NCBI RefSeq assembly: GCF_009834565.1
Contig: NZ_CP019428.1
Location: 4,340,001 to 4,404,000 of the forward strand
Source of the DNA: Pseudomonas sp. R76
Lineage (GTDB): Bacteria; Pseudomonadota; Gammaproteobacteria; Pseudomonadales; Pseudomonadaceae
Length of the DNA stretch: 64,000 bases
Direction of reading: 5' to 3'
Part shown: positions 25,635-33,880 of the stretch, piece after piece
Numbering within the stretch: the first letter of the stretch is position 1
Layout of the letters: each line of letters opens with the position of its first letter
Translations under genes and position numbers: made by a program
Notes under the pieces: model-generated
The model's database searches: none
Seen by the model: the letters and a program-made list of their open reading frames with translations, nothing else
Told to the model about the DNA's origin: nothing

Positions 25635-26627
25635 TTATTTATGGCGCTGACGGCTGATAAAAATCGCCAGCAAAATGATCCCGCCCTTGATCACGCTCTG
25701 GACGTAGGGCGAAACGCCAAGCATGTTCAGGCCGTTGTTCAACACGCCGAGCAGCATGGCGCCGAGCAAGGTGCCGACGATGACCCCGCGCCCACCGGCA
25801 ATCGAGGCGCCGCCGAGTACCACGGCCGCAATCGCATCCAGCTCGAATGACACGCCGGCATTCGGCTGGCCGCTCATCAGGCGGGAAGTCAGCACCAACC
25901 CGGCAATCGCCGCCGTGAGGCCGCTGATGCCATACACCAGCAGCTTGAAACGCGCGGCGCGCACGCCGGACAAGCGCACCGCTTCTTCATTGCCGCCGAT
26001 GGCGTAGATGTAGCGCCCGATGCGCGTGTGTTGCAGCAGCACGTAGGCGGCGAAGTAGGTGATCAGCATGATCAGGATCGGCACTTCAATGCCGAACAGG
26101 CTTTGGCGGCCGAAGAAACCGAACCATTCCGGCAACCCGGAAATCGGGTAGCCGTCGGTGTACATCAGGCCCAGGCCACGGGCGATGCCCATGGTCGCCA
26201 GGGTGACGATGATCGGCGGCATGTGCAGGTAGGCGACGAACAACCCGTTGCCGATGCCGAAGGCCACGCCGATCAGCATCCCGGCGCCAATCGCCAGGCC
26301 GGGCGGCAGGCCCGCAACCATCAACCCCGCCGTCAGGGTGCCGGACAACGCCATCACCGGGCCCACCGACAAGTCGATGCCGCCGGTGAGAATCACGCAA
26401 GTCATGCCCACCGCGATAATCGCGTTGATCGACACCTGGCGCGCAATATTCGACAGGTTGCTGGCAGTGAGGAAGTTATCGCTGGCGAAGATCATCACCA
26501 GCGTCACCACCACCAACCCCACGAATGGGTAGAACGCCGGCGAGCGCACCAGCCGCGCCAGGTTCAGGCGCAGCCGGCCGGTGTCGCCGGTGTTAATGGA
26601 CATATTCACTTGAGCCCCCTGTTGCAT
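25635..26627 (-). CDS. RbsC-type sugar ABC transporter permease
   Basis: This permease has about eight to ten transmembrane segments and the RbsC features [21 protein letters not shown] (shown here as separate hydrophobic and GGIDLSVG parts) near residue 85 and [20 protein letters not shown] near 275. It forms the channel for a sugar or polyol importer with the neighbouring ATPase and binding protein. The start could be the ATG at 26627, with a GAGG ribosome site, or the ATG at 26603 (MSINTGD); both overlap the end of the ATPase gene. Confidence 0.92.
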   Translation of the reverse strand: MQQGAQVNMSINTGDTGRLRLNLARLVRSPAFYPFVGLVVVTLVMIFASDNFLTASNLSNIARQVSINAIIAVGMTCVILTGGIDLSVGPVMALSGTLTAGLMVAGLPPGLAIGAGMLIGVAFGIGNGLFVAYLHMPPIIVTLATMGIARGLGLMYTDGYPISGLPEWFGFFGRQSLFGIEVPILIMLITYFAAYVLLQHTRIGRYIYAIGGNEEAVRLSGVRAARFKLLVYGISGLTAAIAGLVLTSRLMSGQPNAGVSFELDAIAAVVLGGASIAGGRGVIVGTLLGAMLLGVLNNGLNMLGVSPYVQSVIKGGIILLAIFISRQRHK

Positions 26628-28101
26628 GGCGCATGACCTCTTGTGGGTTGACGACGGACGCTTCGAGCAGCTTGACGATAGCGCCCTTGTGGAACACGGC
26701 GACGCGGTCGCACATGCCGATGACTTCCGGCAGCTCGGAGGAAATCATGATGATCGCGTAGCCCTGTTCGGTAAGGCTGCGCATGAGTGCGTAGATCTGC
26801 GCCTTGGCACCGACGTCGATGCCGCGCGTGGGTTCGTCGAACACCAGCACGTCGCAGTGGTGGTTGATCCAGCGCGCAATCACCACCTTCTGCTGGTTGC
26901 CGCCGCTTAGGTTGAACACCCGGCTTTCGCCGCTGGGCGCCTTGATCGACAGCTGGCGCATCAGGTCTTCAACGCTGGCGCATTCCTTGGCCTTGTCGAT
27001 CAACCCGCAAGCGTGCTGGTATTTGGGCAGGTTGTTCAGGGAGATGTTTTCGCGAATGCTGAAGTCGGTGATCAGCCCTTCGCTCTTGCGGCTTTCCGGT
27101 AGCAGGCCGATGCCGTGGGCCAACGCCTGGGCCGGATCATCGAGGGTGACTTTTTCACCGCGCAGCCACACCTCTTTGCTCACCGACGGCAGCGCGCCCA
27201 TCATGCCCAGCGCCAGTTCGGTGCGGCCTGAGCCGACCAGCCCGGCAAAGCCGAGAATCTCGCCTTTGTGCAGTTGGAAGCTGTTGCGCGGGCCGTTGCG
27301 CACCAACTGGATGTCCTTGACCTCGAGTAACAGCGGGCCGCGTGCGTTGCTCGGCTTGGGTGGAAAACTGCTTTCCAGGCGCCGACCGACCATCATCTCG
27401 ACGAGGCGATCGATGTCACTGTCGGCCACATCGGTCACGCCGACATTACCGCCGTCACGCAACACGCTGATGCGGTCGCAGACCTGGAAAATCTCCTCCA
27501 GGTGGTGCGAGATAAAAATCACCGCCACGCCCTGGCGCTTGAGCTCGCGCATGATCTCGAACAGCAGCTCGGCTTCGCTGGGCGTCAAGGTCGCCGTCGG
27601 CTCATCGAGCACCAGCAAGCGCGCATCCAGGGCCAACGCCTTGGCGATTTCGACAAACTGCTGCTCGGCCACACTCAGGTGCTTGACCGCGCACTGCAGG
27701 TCGATGCTCACGCCCAGGCGCTTGAACAACGCCTCGGACGCCTCGACCATCGCGCGCTTGCGCAACAGGCCAAAACGGTTGCTCAGTTCATGGCCAAGGA
27801 AGATATTTTCCACCGCCGTGAGGTAGGGAATCAGGCTGAATTCCTGGAACACGATGCCGATACCGGCGACAATGGCGTCGCGGTAGGTGGCGAACTGCTG
27901 CGCCTGGCCATCGATCAGGATGTGCCCTTCGTCCTGATGCTCGACACCGCCAAGGATCTTCATCAGGGTCGACTTGCCCGCGCCATTTTCCCCGAGCAAG
28001 GCATGAATCTCGCCGCGCTCCACTTGCAGGTTGATGGACTTGAGGGCCTGTACGCCTGGGTAACGCTTACAGATATTTTCCAGCTTCAGAAGACTGCTCA
28101 T
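26593..28101 (-). CDS. RbsA-type sugar ABC transporter ATP-binding protein (two ATPase domains)
   Basis: The 502 residues contain two ABC domains as in RbsA/MglA. The first has Walker [10 protein letters not shown] near 37, a signature-like [15 protein letters not shown] and [15 protein letters not shown]. The second has a degenerate P-loop ([13 protein letters not shown] near 285), [15 protein letters not shown] and [14 protein letters not shown]. This asymmetry is normal for the family. The start at 28101 follows GAGGT at proper spacing; the in-frame ATG at 28134 is less well supported. Confidence 0.94.
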   Translation of the reverse strand: MSSLLKLENICKRYPGVQALKSINLQVERGEIHALLGENGAGKSTLMKILGGVEHQDEGHILIDGQAQQFATYRDAIVAGIGIVFQEFSLIPYLTAVENIFLGHELSNRFGLLRKRAMVEASEALFKRLGVSIDLQCAVKHLSVAEQQFVEIAKALALDARLLVLDEPTATLTPSEAELLFEIMRELKRQGVAVIFISHHLEEIFQVCDRISVLRDGGNVGVTDVADSDIDRLVEMMVGRRLESSFPPKPSNARGPLLLEVKDIQLVRNGPRNSFQLHKGEILGFAGLVGSGRTELALGMMGALPSVSKEVWLRGEKVTLDDPAQALAHGIGLLPESRKSEGLITDFSIRENISLNNLPKYQHACGLIDKAKECASVEDLMRQLSIKAPSGESRVFNLSGGNQQKVVIARWINHHCDVLVFDEPTRGIDVGAKAQIYALMRSLTEQGYAIIMISSELPEVIGMCDRVAVFHKGAIVKLLEASVVNPQEVMRHATGGSSEYVH

Positions 28102-28164
28102 ACCGCCGACCTCGTATTCAGAAGGAGACCTCAAGCCCCACGGGTTAGGTGGGGCCTGGGCGAG

Positions 28165-29088
28165 TTACCAGCTGAAGTCCTTGGCCTTGGCCTGATCGAT
28201 CAAGGTGATGTCCACGGGAATGGTGGCAGGCACTTGCGAGCCCCACTTCTTGGCCAGGGCGATGCCCAGGGCCAGGCGGATCTGGTCGCGTGGGTATTGC
28301 GCCGAGGTGGCGATGAACTTGCTGCCCGGCTTCTGAATCGCCTTGATCGCTTCCGGTGCGCCATCGACGCTGACCAGTTTCACGTCCAGGCCGCTGGCTT
28401 CGATGGCCGAGAGTGCGCCGAGGGAGCCGTTGTCATTCACGCTGAAAATGCCCTTGAGCGTGGGCTGGGCCTGCAGCATGTTTTCGGTGACGGTCAGCGC
28501 CTGGTCACGCTCCTGCTTGCCGTTCTGGATGCTCACGATCTTGATGTCCGGGTGCTTGGCCACGGCCTCTTTGCAGCCGCGCACACGCTCAAGGATCGGC
28601 ACCACGGCGATGCCGTCGAGGATCGCGATATTGCCTTTGTCGCCGATGTTCTTGGCCAGGAATTCACAGGCCTGGAAGCCGGCGTCGAAGTTCTTCGAGC
28701 CGACGAAGGAGTCCAGCGGGCCGTCAGCCTGGGCGTCTACCGCGACGACGACGACACCGGCGGCGTGGGCGGATTTGACCGCCGATTGCACGCCGACCGA
28801 GTCGGTGGGGTTGATCAGCAGGATATCGATGCCTTTTTGCAGCATGTCTTCGACGTCGCTGACCTGCTTGGACACGTCGTGGCGGGCGTCGGTGATGATC
28901 AGTTTGGCACCGATGGTCGCGCCGGCTTCTTCCAGGGCGTTTTTCATGGTGACGAAATAGGGGTTGTTGATTTCCTGGAAGGAGGCGCCGATGCGGATGG
29001 GCTTGGCGGCGTCGGCAAAGGCAGGGGCCGCGGCGCCGAGGGTGATGCTGACAGCCAGTAAACACAGGGTTTTCGGGAGCATTTTCAT
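28165..29088 (-). CDS. Periplasmic sugar/polyol-binding protein (RbsB-like)
   Basis: The 307 residues start with a signal peptide (MKMLPKTLCLLAVSITLGAA, cleaved near AFA at 25) and continue with the RbsB-type IGASFQEINNPYFVTMKNAL, DILLINPTDSVGV and DGAPEAIKAIQ. It captures the substrate for the importer. It is the first gene of the operon, and the operator palindrome lies 36 bases upstream. Frames extending to 29178 cross the operator and are not credible as coding. Confidence 0.94.
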   Translation of the reverse strand: MKMLPKTLCLLAVSITLGAAAPAFADAAKPIRIGASFQEINNPYFVTMKNALEEAGATIGAKLIITDARHDVSKQVSDVEDMLQKGIDILLINPTDSVGVQSAVKSAHAAGVVVVAVDAQADGPLDSFVGSKNFDAGFQACEFLAKNIGDKGNIAILDGIAVVPILERVRGCKEAVAKHPDIKIVSIQNGKQERDQALTVTENMLQAQPTLKGIFSVNDNGSLGALSAIEASGLDVKLVSVDGAPEAIKAIQKPGSKFIATSAQYPRDQIRLALGIALAKKWGSQVPATIPVDITLIDQAKAKDFSW

Positions 29089-29123
29089 GGCGTGATTCTC
29101 TGTTTTGTTTTTATTTTTAGAGC

Positions 29124-29143
29124 AAATGTTATCGTTAACATTT
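29124..29143 (-). promoter_or_regulatory. LacI-type operator of the polyol operon
   Basis: AAATGTTA-TCGT-TAACATTT is a palindrome with perfect 8-base arms, 36 bases before the binding-protein start codon. Its size, symmetry and position fit a LacI-family operator, and a LacI gene lies at the other end of the operon. Confidence 0.72.
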
Positions 29144-29198
29144 TGCGAGAAACTAGCAAGTAAATGGGGGCTGTGCAAGCCCCCACTGGTCGCTTCGG

Positions 29199-29286
29199 AT
29201 GTGGGAGCTGGCTTGCCTGCGATGGCATCAACCCGGTGTGCCTGATGTACCGAGGTGCTTGCATCGCAGGCAAGCCAGCTCCCACA
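29199..29286. repeat. REP-type inverted repeat, family 1
   Basis: Arms ATGTGGGAGCTGGCTTGCCT and AGGCAAGCCAGCTCCCACA lie between the divergent polyol operon and the membrane hydroxylase gene. A separate small hairpin, GGGGGCT-GTGC-AAGCCCCC, precedes it at 29166-29184. Confidence 0.9.
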
Positions 29287-29372
29287 GGGGTCTCATGCGC
29301 AGGGCAAAAACTCGCACATTTCTCACAGGCAACTAAGCTCAGCCTCCAACAAAAAATACCGAGCTAACCGCC

Positions 29373-30044
29373 ATGGCCCACCCTACCGAGACCTTCCGCG
29401 CCCGCTATCGCGCCGCCATAAGCCGCCATTACCACCCGTGGCTGCACGCCGGTTTCGTCCTCGGTTACGGCATTTTCTGCATCACCCTGGCCTGGTCCAC
29501 CACCGAGGCCATCACCCCGCTGCAGTGGCTGACGGTGCCGCTGACGCTGGTGTTCTTCAACCTGTGCATCTACCTCGTCCACCGCCACCTGGGCCATCAC
29601 AAACACAGCCTCGCCAAGCTGTTTTATGCACGCCACACCGGCGACCACCACAGTTTCTTCACGCCCGGTCACATGACCTACGACAGCCCACGGGACTGGC
29701 GCGTGATCCTGTTCCCGGCGTGGCTGATCGTGCTGCACAGCCTGGCCATCACCCTGCCCGCCTGGTGGCTGCTCGCGCACCTGAGCCCGAACATCGCCGG
29801 GCTGTTTGCCGGCTGCATGATCCTCGGTTATTTACTTTACGAAGTGTTTCACGCCTGCGAGCACCTGCCCGCCAATCACCCCGTGGCGCGCCTGCCCTGG
29901 ATTCGCCAGATGCACCAACTGCACGCGTTGCATCATCGCCGTGAGCTGATGCAGGGGCGCAATTTCAATATCGTTCTTCCGCTGATGGATTACCTGTTCG
30001 GCACTCTGCATTGGGAACCTAACGCCCACGACAACCAGGAATAG
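29373..30044 (+). CDS. Fatty acid hydroxylase/sterol desaturase superfamily membrane protein
   Basis: The 223 residues contain about four hydrophobic segments and the histidine clusters that bind a di-iron centre in this superfamily: HRHLGHHKH (about 71-79), HTGDHHSF (about 90-97), HACEH near 167 and HALHHRR near 188. The enzyme would hydroxylate or desaturate a lipid in the inner membrane, with O2 and reductant; the substrate is unknown. Its stop is two bases before the ATG of the SMP-30-like gene, so the pair is an operon. Confidence 0.85.
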   Translation: MAHPTETFRARYRAAISRHYHPWLHAGFVLGYGIFCITLAWSTTEAITPLQWLTVPLTLVFFNLCIYLVHRHLGHHKHSLAKLFYARHTGDHHSFFTPGHMTYDSPRDWRVILFPAWLIVLHSLAITLPAWWLLAHLSPNIAGLFAGCMILGYLLYEVFHACEHLPANHPVARLPWIRQMHQLHALHHRRELMQGRNFNIVLPLMDYLFGTLHWEPNAHDNQE

Positions 30045-30046
30045 TC

Positions 30047-31147
30047 ATGAACCACCGCCGCAAAAATCTTCGCCATGGGCTGTTTGTTCTGTCACTGGCG
30101 CTGATTGCCTTTCTGCTGCTGATGCCCACCCACGTACAACCGGTGAACTGGGCCCCGCCCGAGGCGCCCTCGCTGAAACACGGCACCTACGCCGAGAACC
30201 AGCGGCTTCAGGCGGTACAACGCATTGGCGCACCGGACATCGCCGGGCCTGAGGCGTTGTTATTGGATGCCCAGGGTTTTCTGGTCAGCGGCCTGCAGGA
30301 CGGGCGCATCATCCGCACATCGCCCGACAGCCACAGCCTGGAGGTGCTCGCCAATACCGGTGGGCGCCCACTCGGCCTGGCACTGCACCCGGATGGGCGC
30401 TTGATCATCGCCGACGGCGTCAAGGGCTTGCTCGCACTGGATGCCAATCGTCAACTCACGCTGTTGAGCAGCAGCGCGAACGGCCTGCCCTTTGGTTTTA
30501 CCAATGATGTGACCATCGATGCCAGTGGGCGCTTTGCCTATTTCAGTGACGCCTCCAGCCGCTGGGGCTACGGCCAGGATGGCGAAGCCGTGATCGAGCA
30601 TGGCGGCGATGGCCGGCTGTTGCGCTACGACTTCAAAAACCGCACCACCGAGGTGTTGCTGAACCACCTGCAATTCGCCAACGGCGTGGCGCTCGGCCCG
30701 GATGAAAACTACGTGCTGGTGAATGAAACCGGCGCCTACCGCATCAGCCGCTACTGGCTCAAAGGCGAGCGCACCGGCAGCCACGACCTGTTTATCGACA
30801 ACCTGCCAGGCCTGCCGGACAACCTCAGTTTCAACGGCAACGAGCGCTTTTGGGTCGCCCTGTATTCGCCGCGCAACCCGTTGCTGGATGGGTTCGCCGG
30901 CTATCCGCTGATGCGCAAGGTGATGGTGCGCGCGCTGATGGTGGTGCCCAAGCCCATCGAGCGCAAAGCCTTCGTGCTGGGGCTGGACACCGACGGCAAG
31001 GTCATCGCCAATTTGCAGGATGGCAGCGCGGGCAATTACTCGCCCATCACCACCGCGCGCGAATATGGCGACTGGTTGTACCTGGGCTCATTGAACAGCA
31101 CGAGCATGGCGCGCCTGCCCTTGAAGCTCGCACTGGCCCACGAATAA
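30047..31147 (+). CDS. SMP-30/strictosidine-synthase-like beta-propeller protein, membrane-anchored
   Basis: This 366-residue protein has one N-terminal hydrophobic anchor (LFVLSLALIAFLLLM, about 12-26) and a six-bladed propeller of the SMP-30/strictosidine synthase type, with motifs GPEALLLDAQG, GRPLGLALHPDGRLIIAD, FTNDVTIDASGRFAYFSDAS, QFANGVALGPDENYVLVNE and PDNLSFNGNERFWVALYSPR. Eukaryotic APMAP and bacterial relatives show esterase or lactonase activity. The propeller should face the periplasm. Coupling to the hydroxylase gene suggests a shared lipid or lactone pathway, which is inference. Confidence 0.88.
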   Translation: MNHRRKNLRHGLFVLSLALIAFLLLMPTHVQPVNWAPPEAPSLKHGTYAENQRLQAVQRIGAPDIAGPEALLLDAQGFLVSGLQDGRIIRTSPDSHSLEVLANTGGRPLGLALHPDGRLIIADGVKGLLALDANRQLTLLSSSANGLPFGFTNDVTIDASGRFAYFSDASSRWGYGQDGEAVIEHGGDGRLLRYDFKNRTTEVLLNHLQFANGVALGPDENYVLVNETGAYRISRYWLKGERTGSHDLFIDNLPGLPDNLSFNGNERFWVALYSPRNPLLDGFAGYPLMRKVMVRALMVVPKPIERKAFVLGLDTDGKVIANLQDGSAGNYSPITTAREYGDWLYLGSLNSTSMARLPLKLALAHE

Positions 31148-31158
31148 CACCCGCGAAT

Positions 31159-31188
31159 AAAAAAGGGGCAGTCCGCATGGACTGCCCC
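31159..31188 (-). terminator. Rho-independent terminator for the PPC-domain protein gene
   Basis: GGGGCAGTCC-GCAT-GGACTGCCCC (31165-31188) forms a perfect 10-base stem. On the minus strand it is followed by a run of six T residues, so it terminates the gene that ends at 31209. In the plus direction no T-run follows, although the stem may also help end the SMP-30 transcript. Confidence 0.85.
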
Positions 31189-31208
31189 CTCACGCCTGCA
31201 GCAATGGA

Positions 31209-32651
31209 TCAGTGAACGATATCCTGGGTGCAGATGTGCCCGAAGGTCACATAGGACACATTGTCACCACCGACACCCACACCTGGGTATTCGTCCAGCT
31301 CGATTCGCCAGCCGCCGAAGTTGAAGGTGGTCTCCCAGTTGTACTTCACACCGGTGCTGCTATCCGGGTACCGCACACGGTTTTCACCGAAGCAGGTACC
31401 GAGCGCGGCACTGGCCAGGGACGTGCCCGCACTGTTGGTGGTGGCCTTGTAGTCGGTCCAGTTGTACTCGGTGCCTACAAAGTGCTTGTCGACGCGCAGG
31501 ATCGGCGTGACACCCAACAGCGGTGCGCCCGTGGAATCGGACCAGTTGGTGCTCCAGGTCAACGTCCGCCCAGCCTGGGTTGCCATCCAGAATACCGAGG
31601 CCGGCACCCGCACGATGTTGTCGCCCTTCACATCCGAGCTGTTCAAGCGCGGCGTAGAGCCCAGGCTAAGGCTGTACTGTTTGGTCGGGTCCTGTGTCAC
31701 GGCCGGGTTGGCGCGTACGCGCACCTTGACGGTAGAGCCCGGCGTGACGCTCGGGTAAGTCGAGGTGGAACCGGCCGGTACGGTGATCCAGTTCACGCCA
31801 TCGAAGCGGTCGAAGATCCACTGGTTACGGCTGCCACTCTCATCGCCCGCCAGGTACATGCTCACGCTTTGGCCACGCACCGCCTTGAAGTCGAAGTAAT
31901 CGACGTCATTGGCGTTGTCGAGGTTGCCGGTCACCTTGTTCATCGAGTCCGGCAGCGCGAAGGCGGTTTGCGGCGTGTCGTTGGGTTCATAGGCATCGAT
32001 ATTGGTGTCCACCGCCACGCCGAAACTGAACTGCGCGTTGTTCGCGGTCTTGGCCACCATGAACCAGTAGTAATCCCCCGCCGGCAGGATACCGCCCAGG
32101 TATTCATCGGCATTGCCAGGGCTGTCGGAAGTGTCGATCAGTTGCGGATTGCCCTGGCCGTCATCACGGAACAGGCTCAGCGACATATCGGCACCGGCGC
32201 TCTGGTTGATCAACTGCACCAATACACGGGCGTTGTGCGGCAGGTTGAAGTGGTAAGGAAACTCCTGGCCCGTTTGCACTTGGTCGATGGTGTAGAGGGT
32301 GTTGATATCCAGGGTTGGGAACAACGGTTCAAAGGCGGCGACGGCAGCACTTTTCAGGTTGGCCTGGCTCGGCTTTTTCAACTCGCCGACGGCGGTGTTG
32401 AACGGTGCGGATTTGGCCGCTTTGACAGCGGGTTTTACCTTGCCATTTTTGGCGTCGAGAAACTTTTGCAGCACCTCGTCCGAGATCGGCACCGGCGTCA
32501 GCGTGCCGCCCGGTTTCAGCGCGTCAATCAAGGTCTGGTTGACCGTGCCGGGGGTGAGTGTGGGAAGGGTTTGCTCGGCCAGGGCAGAGGCCGAAATAAA
32601 GCAGGAGGCCATCATGGCCGCGCCCAGCATAAAGGCTTTTGCAGGTTTCAT
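31209..32651 (-). CDS. Secreted protein with PPC-like domains
   Basis: The 480-residue protein starts with a signal peptide (MKPAKAFMLGAAMMASCFIS, cleaved near SALA at 25). Two regions resemble bacterial pre-peptidase C-terminal (PPC) beta domains: about 125-215 (FNLPHNARVLVQLINQSAGA, then GGILPAGDYYWFMV) and about 220-330 (DAYEPNDTPQTAFALP, then NDVDYFDFKAVRGQSVSMYL). No protease domain is present. The C-terminal 130 residues, with two cysteines (about 425 and 475), are not recognised. It is a single-gene unit with its own terminator, a LexA-like box 82 bases upstream and other palindromes in its promoter. The function is unknown; PPC domains usually aid secretion or binding of extracellular enzymes. 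Confidence 0.8.
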   Translation of the reverse strand: MKPAKAFMLGAAMMASCFISASALAEQTLPTLTPGTVNQTLIDALKPGGTLTPVPISDEVLQKFLDAKNGKVKPAVKAAKSAPFNTAVGELKKPSQANLKSAAVAAFEPLFPTLDINTLYTIDQVQTGQEFPYHFNLPHNARVLVQLINQSAGADMSLSLFRDDGQGNPQLIDTSDSPGNADEYLGGILPAGDYYWFMVAKTANNAQFSFGVAVDTNIDAYEPNDTPQTAFALPDSMNKVTGNLDNANDVDYFDFKAVRGQSVSMYLAGDESGSRNQWIFDRFDGVNWITVPAGSTSTYPSVTPGSTVKVRVRANPAVTQDPTKQYSLSLGSTPRLNSSDVKGDNIVRVPASVFWMATQAGRTLTWSTNWSDSTGAPLLGVTPILRVDKHFVGTEYNWTDYKATTNSAGTSLASAALGTCFGENRVRYPDSSTGVKYNWETTFNFGGWRIELDEYPGVGVGGDNVSYVTFGHICTQDIVH

Positions 32652-32732
32652 TTTTTATCCATCCATAGTTAAAAAATTGAAGCTCAGGTGATCGGTGACA
32701 TCCGGTCACCTGGGATGGAATGTAGGACAAGA

Positions 32733-32748
32733 CTGTATGCATGTACAG
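32733..32748 (-). promoter_or_regulatory. LexA-like box upstream of the PPC-domain protein gene
   Basis: CTGTATGCATGTACAG has the CTG-N10-CAG spacing and matches 13 of 16 positions of CTGTATATATATACAG when read on the minus strand. It lies 82 bases before the start codon. Closer to the gene, GGTGAC-ATCC-G-GTCACC (32694-32710) forms another inverted repeat. Confidence 0.5.
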
Positions 32749-32815
32749 TATTTTTTGAAAAAATTTGCCCCTCGGAAAATAGGTCAACCGCTCAAGCGCC
32801 TACAAAAAAGGCGCG

Positions 32816-33880
32816 TCAATACCCGGTCATCTCCAGATAACCCACCCCACCGTCAAACTGCACCGGCCCTTCCCAGTAGGGAATGCTCAGGTTCATCCAC
32901 GCCTTCGGGTTGACGGCCTGTGTGGTGATATCCAACTGTTTACCAGGAATTTTCAGCGACCAGCGTGTAGGAATACTGCGCCCGTCGATGTCAGTGGTGG
33001 CCACGGGTGTGAGCTGGATATCGGCGTTGTGCAAGGTCTGCGTGTGGCCTTGTTGATCGATCCACGTGCCGGTGAGATAGCCCGCGCCGTCTGTTTGCCG
33101 AACGCGGAACAGCATCAGTTGCTCGCCACGGTCCAGGTGCAGCGAGAACCAGTCCCAACCGGTCTGGCTGGCCGCCAGCGGTTGGCTGCTCCATTCGCGG
33201 TCAAGCCAGGCCGGGCCGCTGACCTGATAGGTGTTGCCGTCGATGCTGACGCTGCCGGTCGCGGTAAAAAACGGCTGGCTGTAGTAGTAGGACGCCTGGC
33301 CCTGATCGGATTTGCGGCTGTAGCCGTTGTCGCCTTGCAGCACCAGCGGGCGGCTGGAAGTCAGGTGCAAGTCGTAGGCGAATTGCGCACCACCGGCCTT
33401 GAGTTGCATGTCGGCCAACGGGCTTGATGCGCCGGGGCGGGTGGCGAAATTCCAGTCGTCGATCCAGGCGTTGAACGGCAGCGCCTGGGCACCGGCCTGG
33501 CCAACGCCGCCACGGGCATAGCGTTCGGCGGCGTAGTGGCGGTTGGCGGAGGTCACGGCGGCGTGGCCGAGCCAAATGGTTGAGTCATGCCAGCCGGGTT
33601 GCGTCGGCCCCGCCTTCAAGGCATTGCGAAACAACGTCCATTGCACGCCGAACACATTGCCTTGCGCGTCCTTGAGGTTGGCGGTGACGTACCACCACTC
33701 GATGCGAAAACCATCATGGGGGCCGTGGTCCTCGGGAAAGCTGAAGACTTTGCCGGGCACCACCTGGGCAAAGTCCGCCGCAGCGCTGCCCAGGCCGGCG
33801 AAACTTTCTGGTGGCGCGGGCGCTTTGTCGCATGCCGTCAGCAGCAACACGGCGGCCCACAACAGGGCTTTAATCTTCAT
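32816..33880 (-). CDS. AttH-like lipoprotein (CrtC/lipocalin-like domain)
   Basis: This 354-residue protein is a lipoprotein with lipobox LLTAC and acylated Cys17. It belongs to the CrtC/AttH-like group (COG5621 style), recognised by FPEDHGPHDGFRIEWWYVTA, WHDSTIWLGHAAVT, QGDNGYSRKSD, YYYSQPFF and WLDREWSSQPL. The fold is a double lipocalin; CrtC relatives hydrate carotenoids, but for AttH-type lipoproteins no reaction is established to my knowledge. The ATG at 33880 overlaps the end of the permease gene and has GAGGAC at good spacing; the earlier TTG is less likely. It is the third gene of an AttE/AttFG/AttH-like ABC system. Confidence 0.85.
   Translation of the reverse strand: MKIKALLWAAVLLLTACDKAPAPPESFAGLGSAAADFAQVVPGKVFSFPEDHGPHDGFRIEWWYVTANLKDAQGNVFGVQWTLFRNALKAGPTQPGWHDSTIWLGHAAVTSANRHYAAERYARGGVGQAGAQALPFNAWIDDWNFATRPGASSPLADMQLKAGGAQFAYDLHLTSSRPLVLQGDNGYSRKSDQGQASYYYSQPFFTATGSVSIDGNTYQVSGPAWLDREWSSQPLAASQTGWDWFSLHLDRGEQLMLFRVRQTDGAGYLTGTWIDQQGHTQTLHNADIQLTPVATTDIDGRSIPTRWSLKIPGKQLDITTQAVNPKAWMNLSIPYWEGPVQFDGGVGYLEMTGY

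Noticed and set aside
29166..29184. GGGGGCT/AAGCCCCC hairpin as a terminator
   Set aside because: No T-run follows on either strand, and it lies upstream of both divergent genes.
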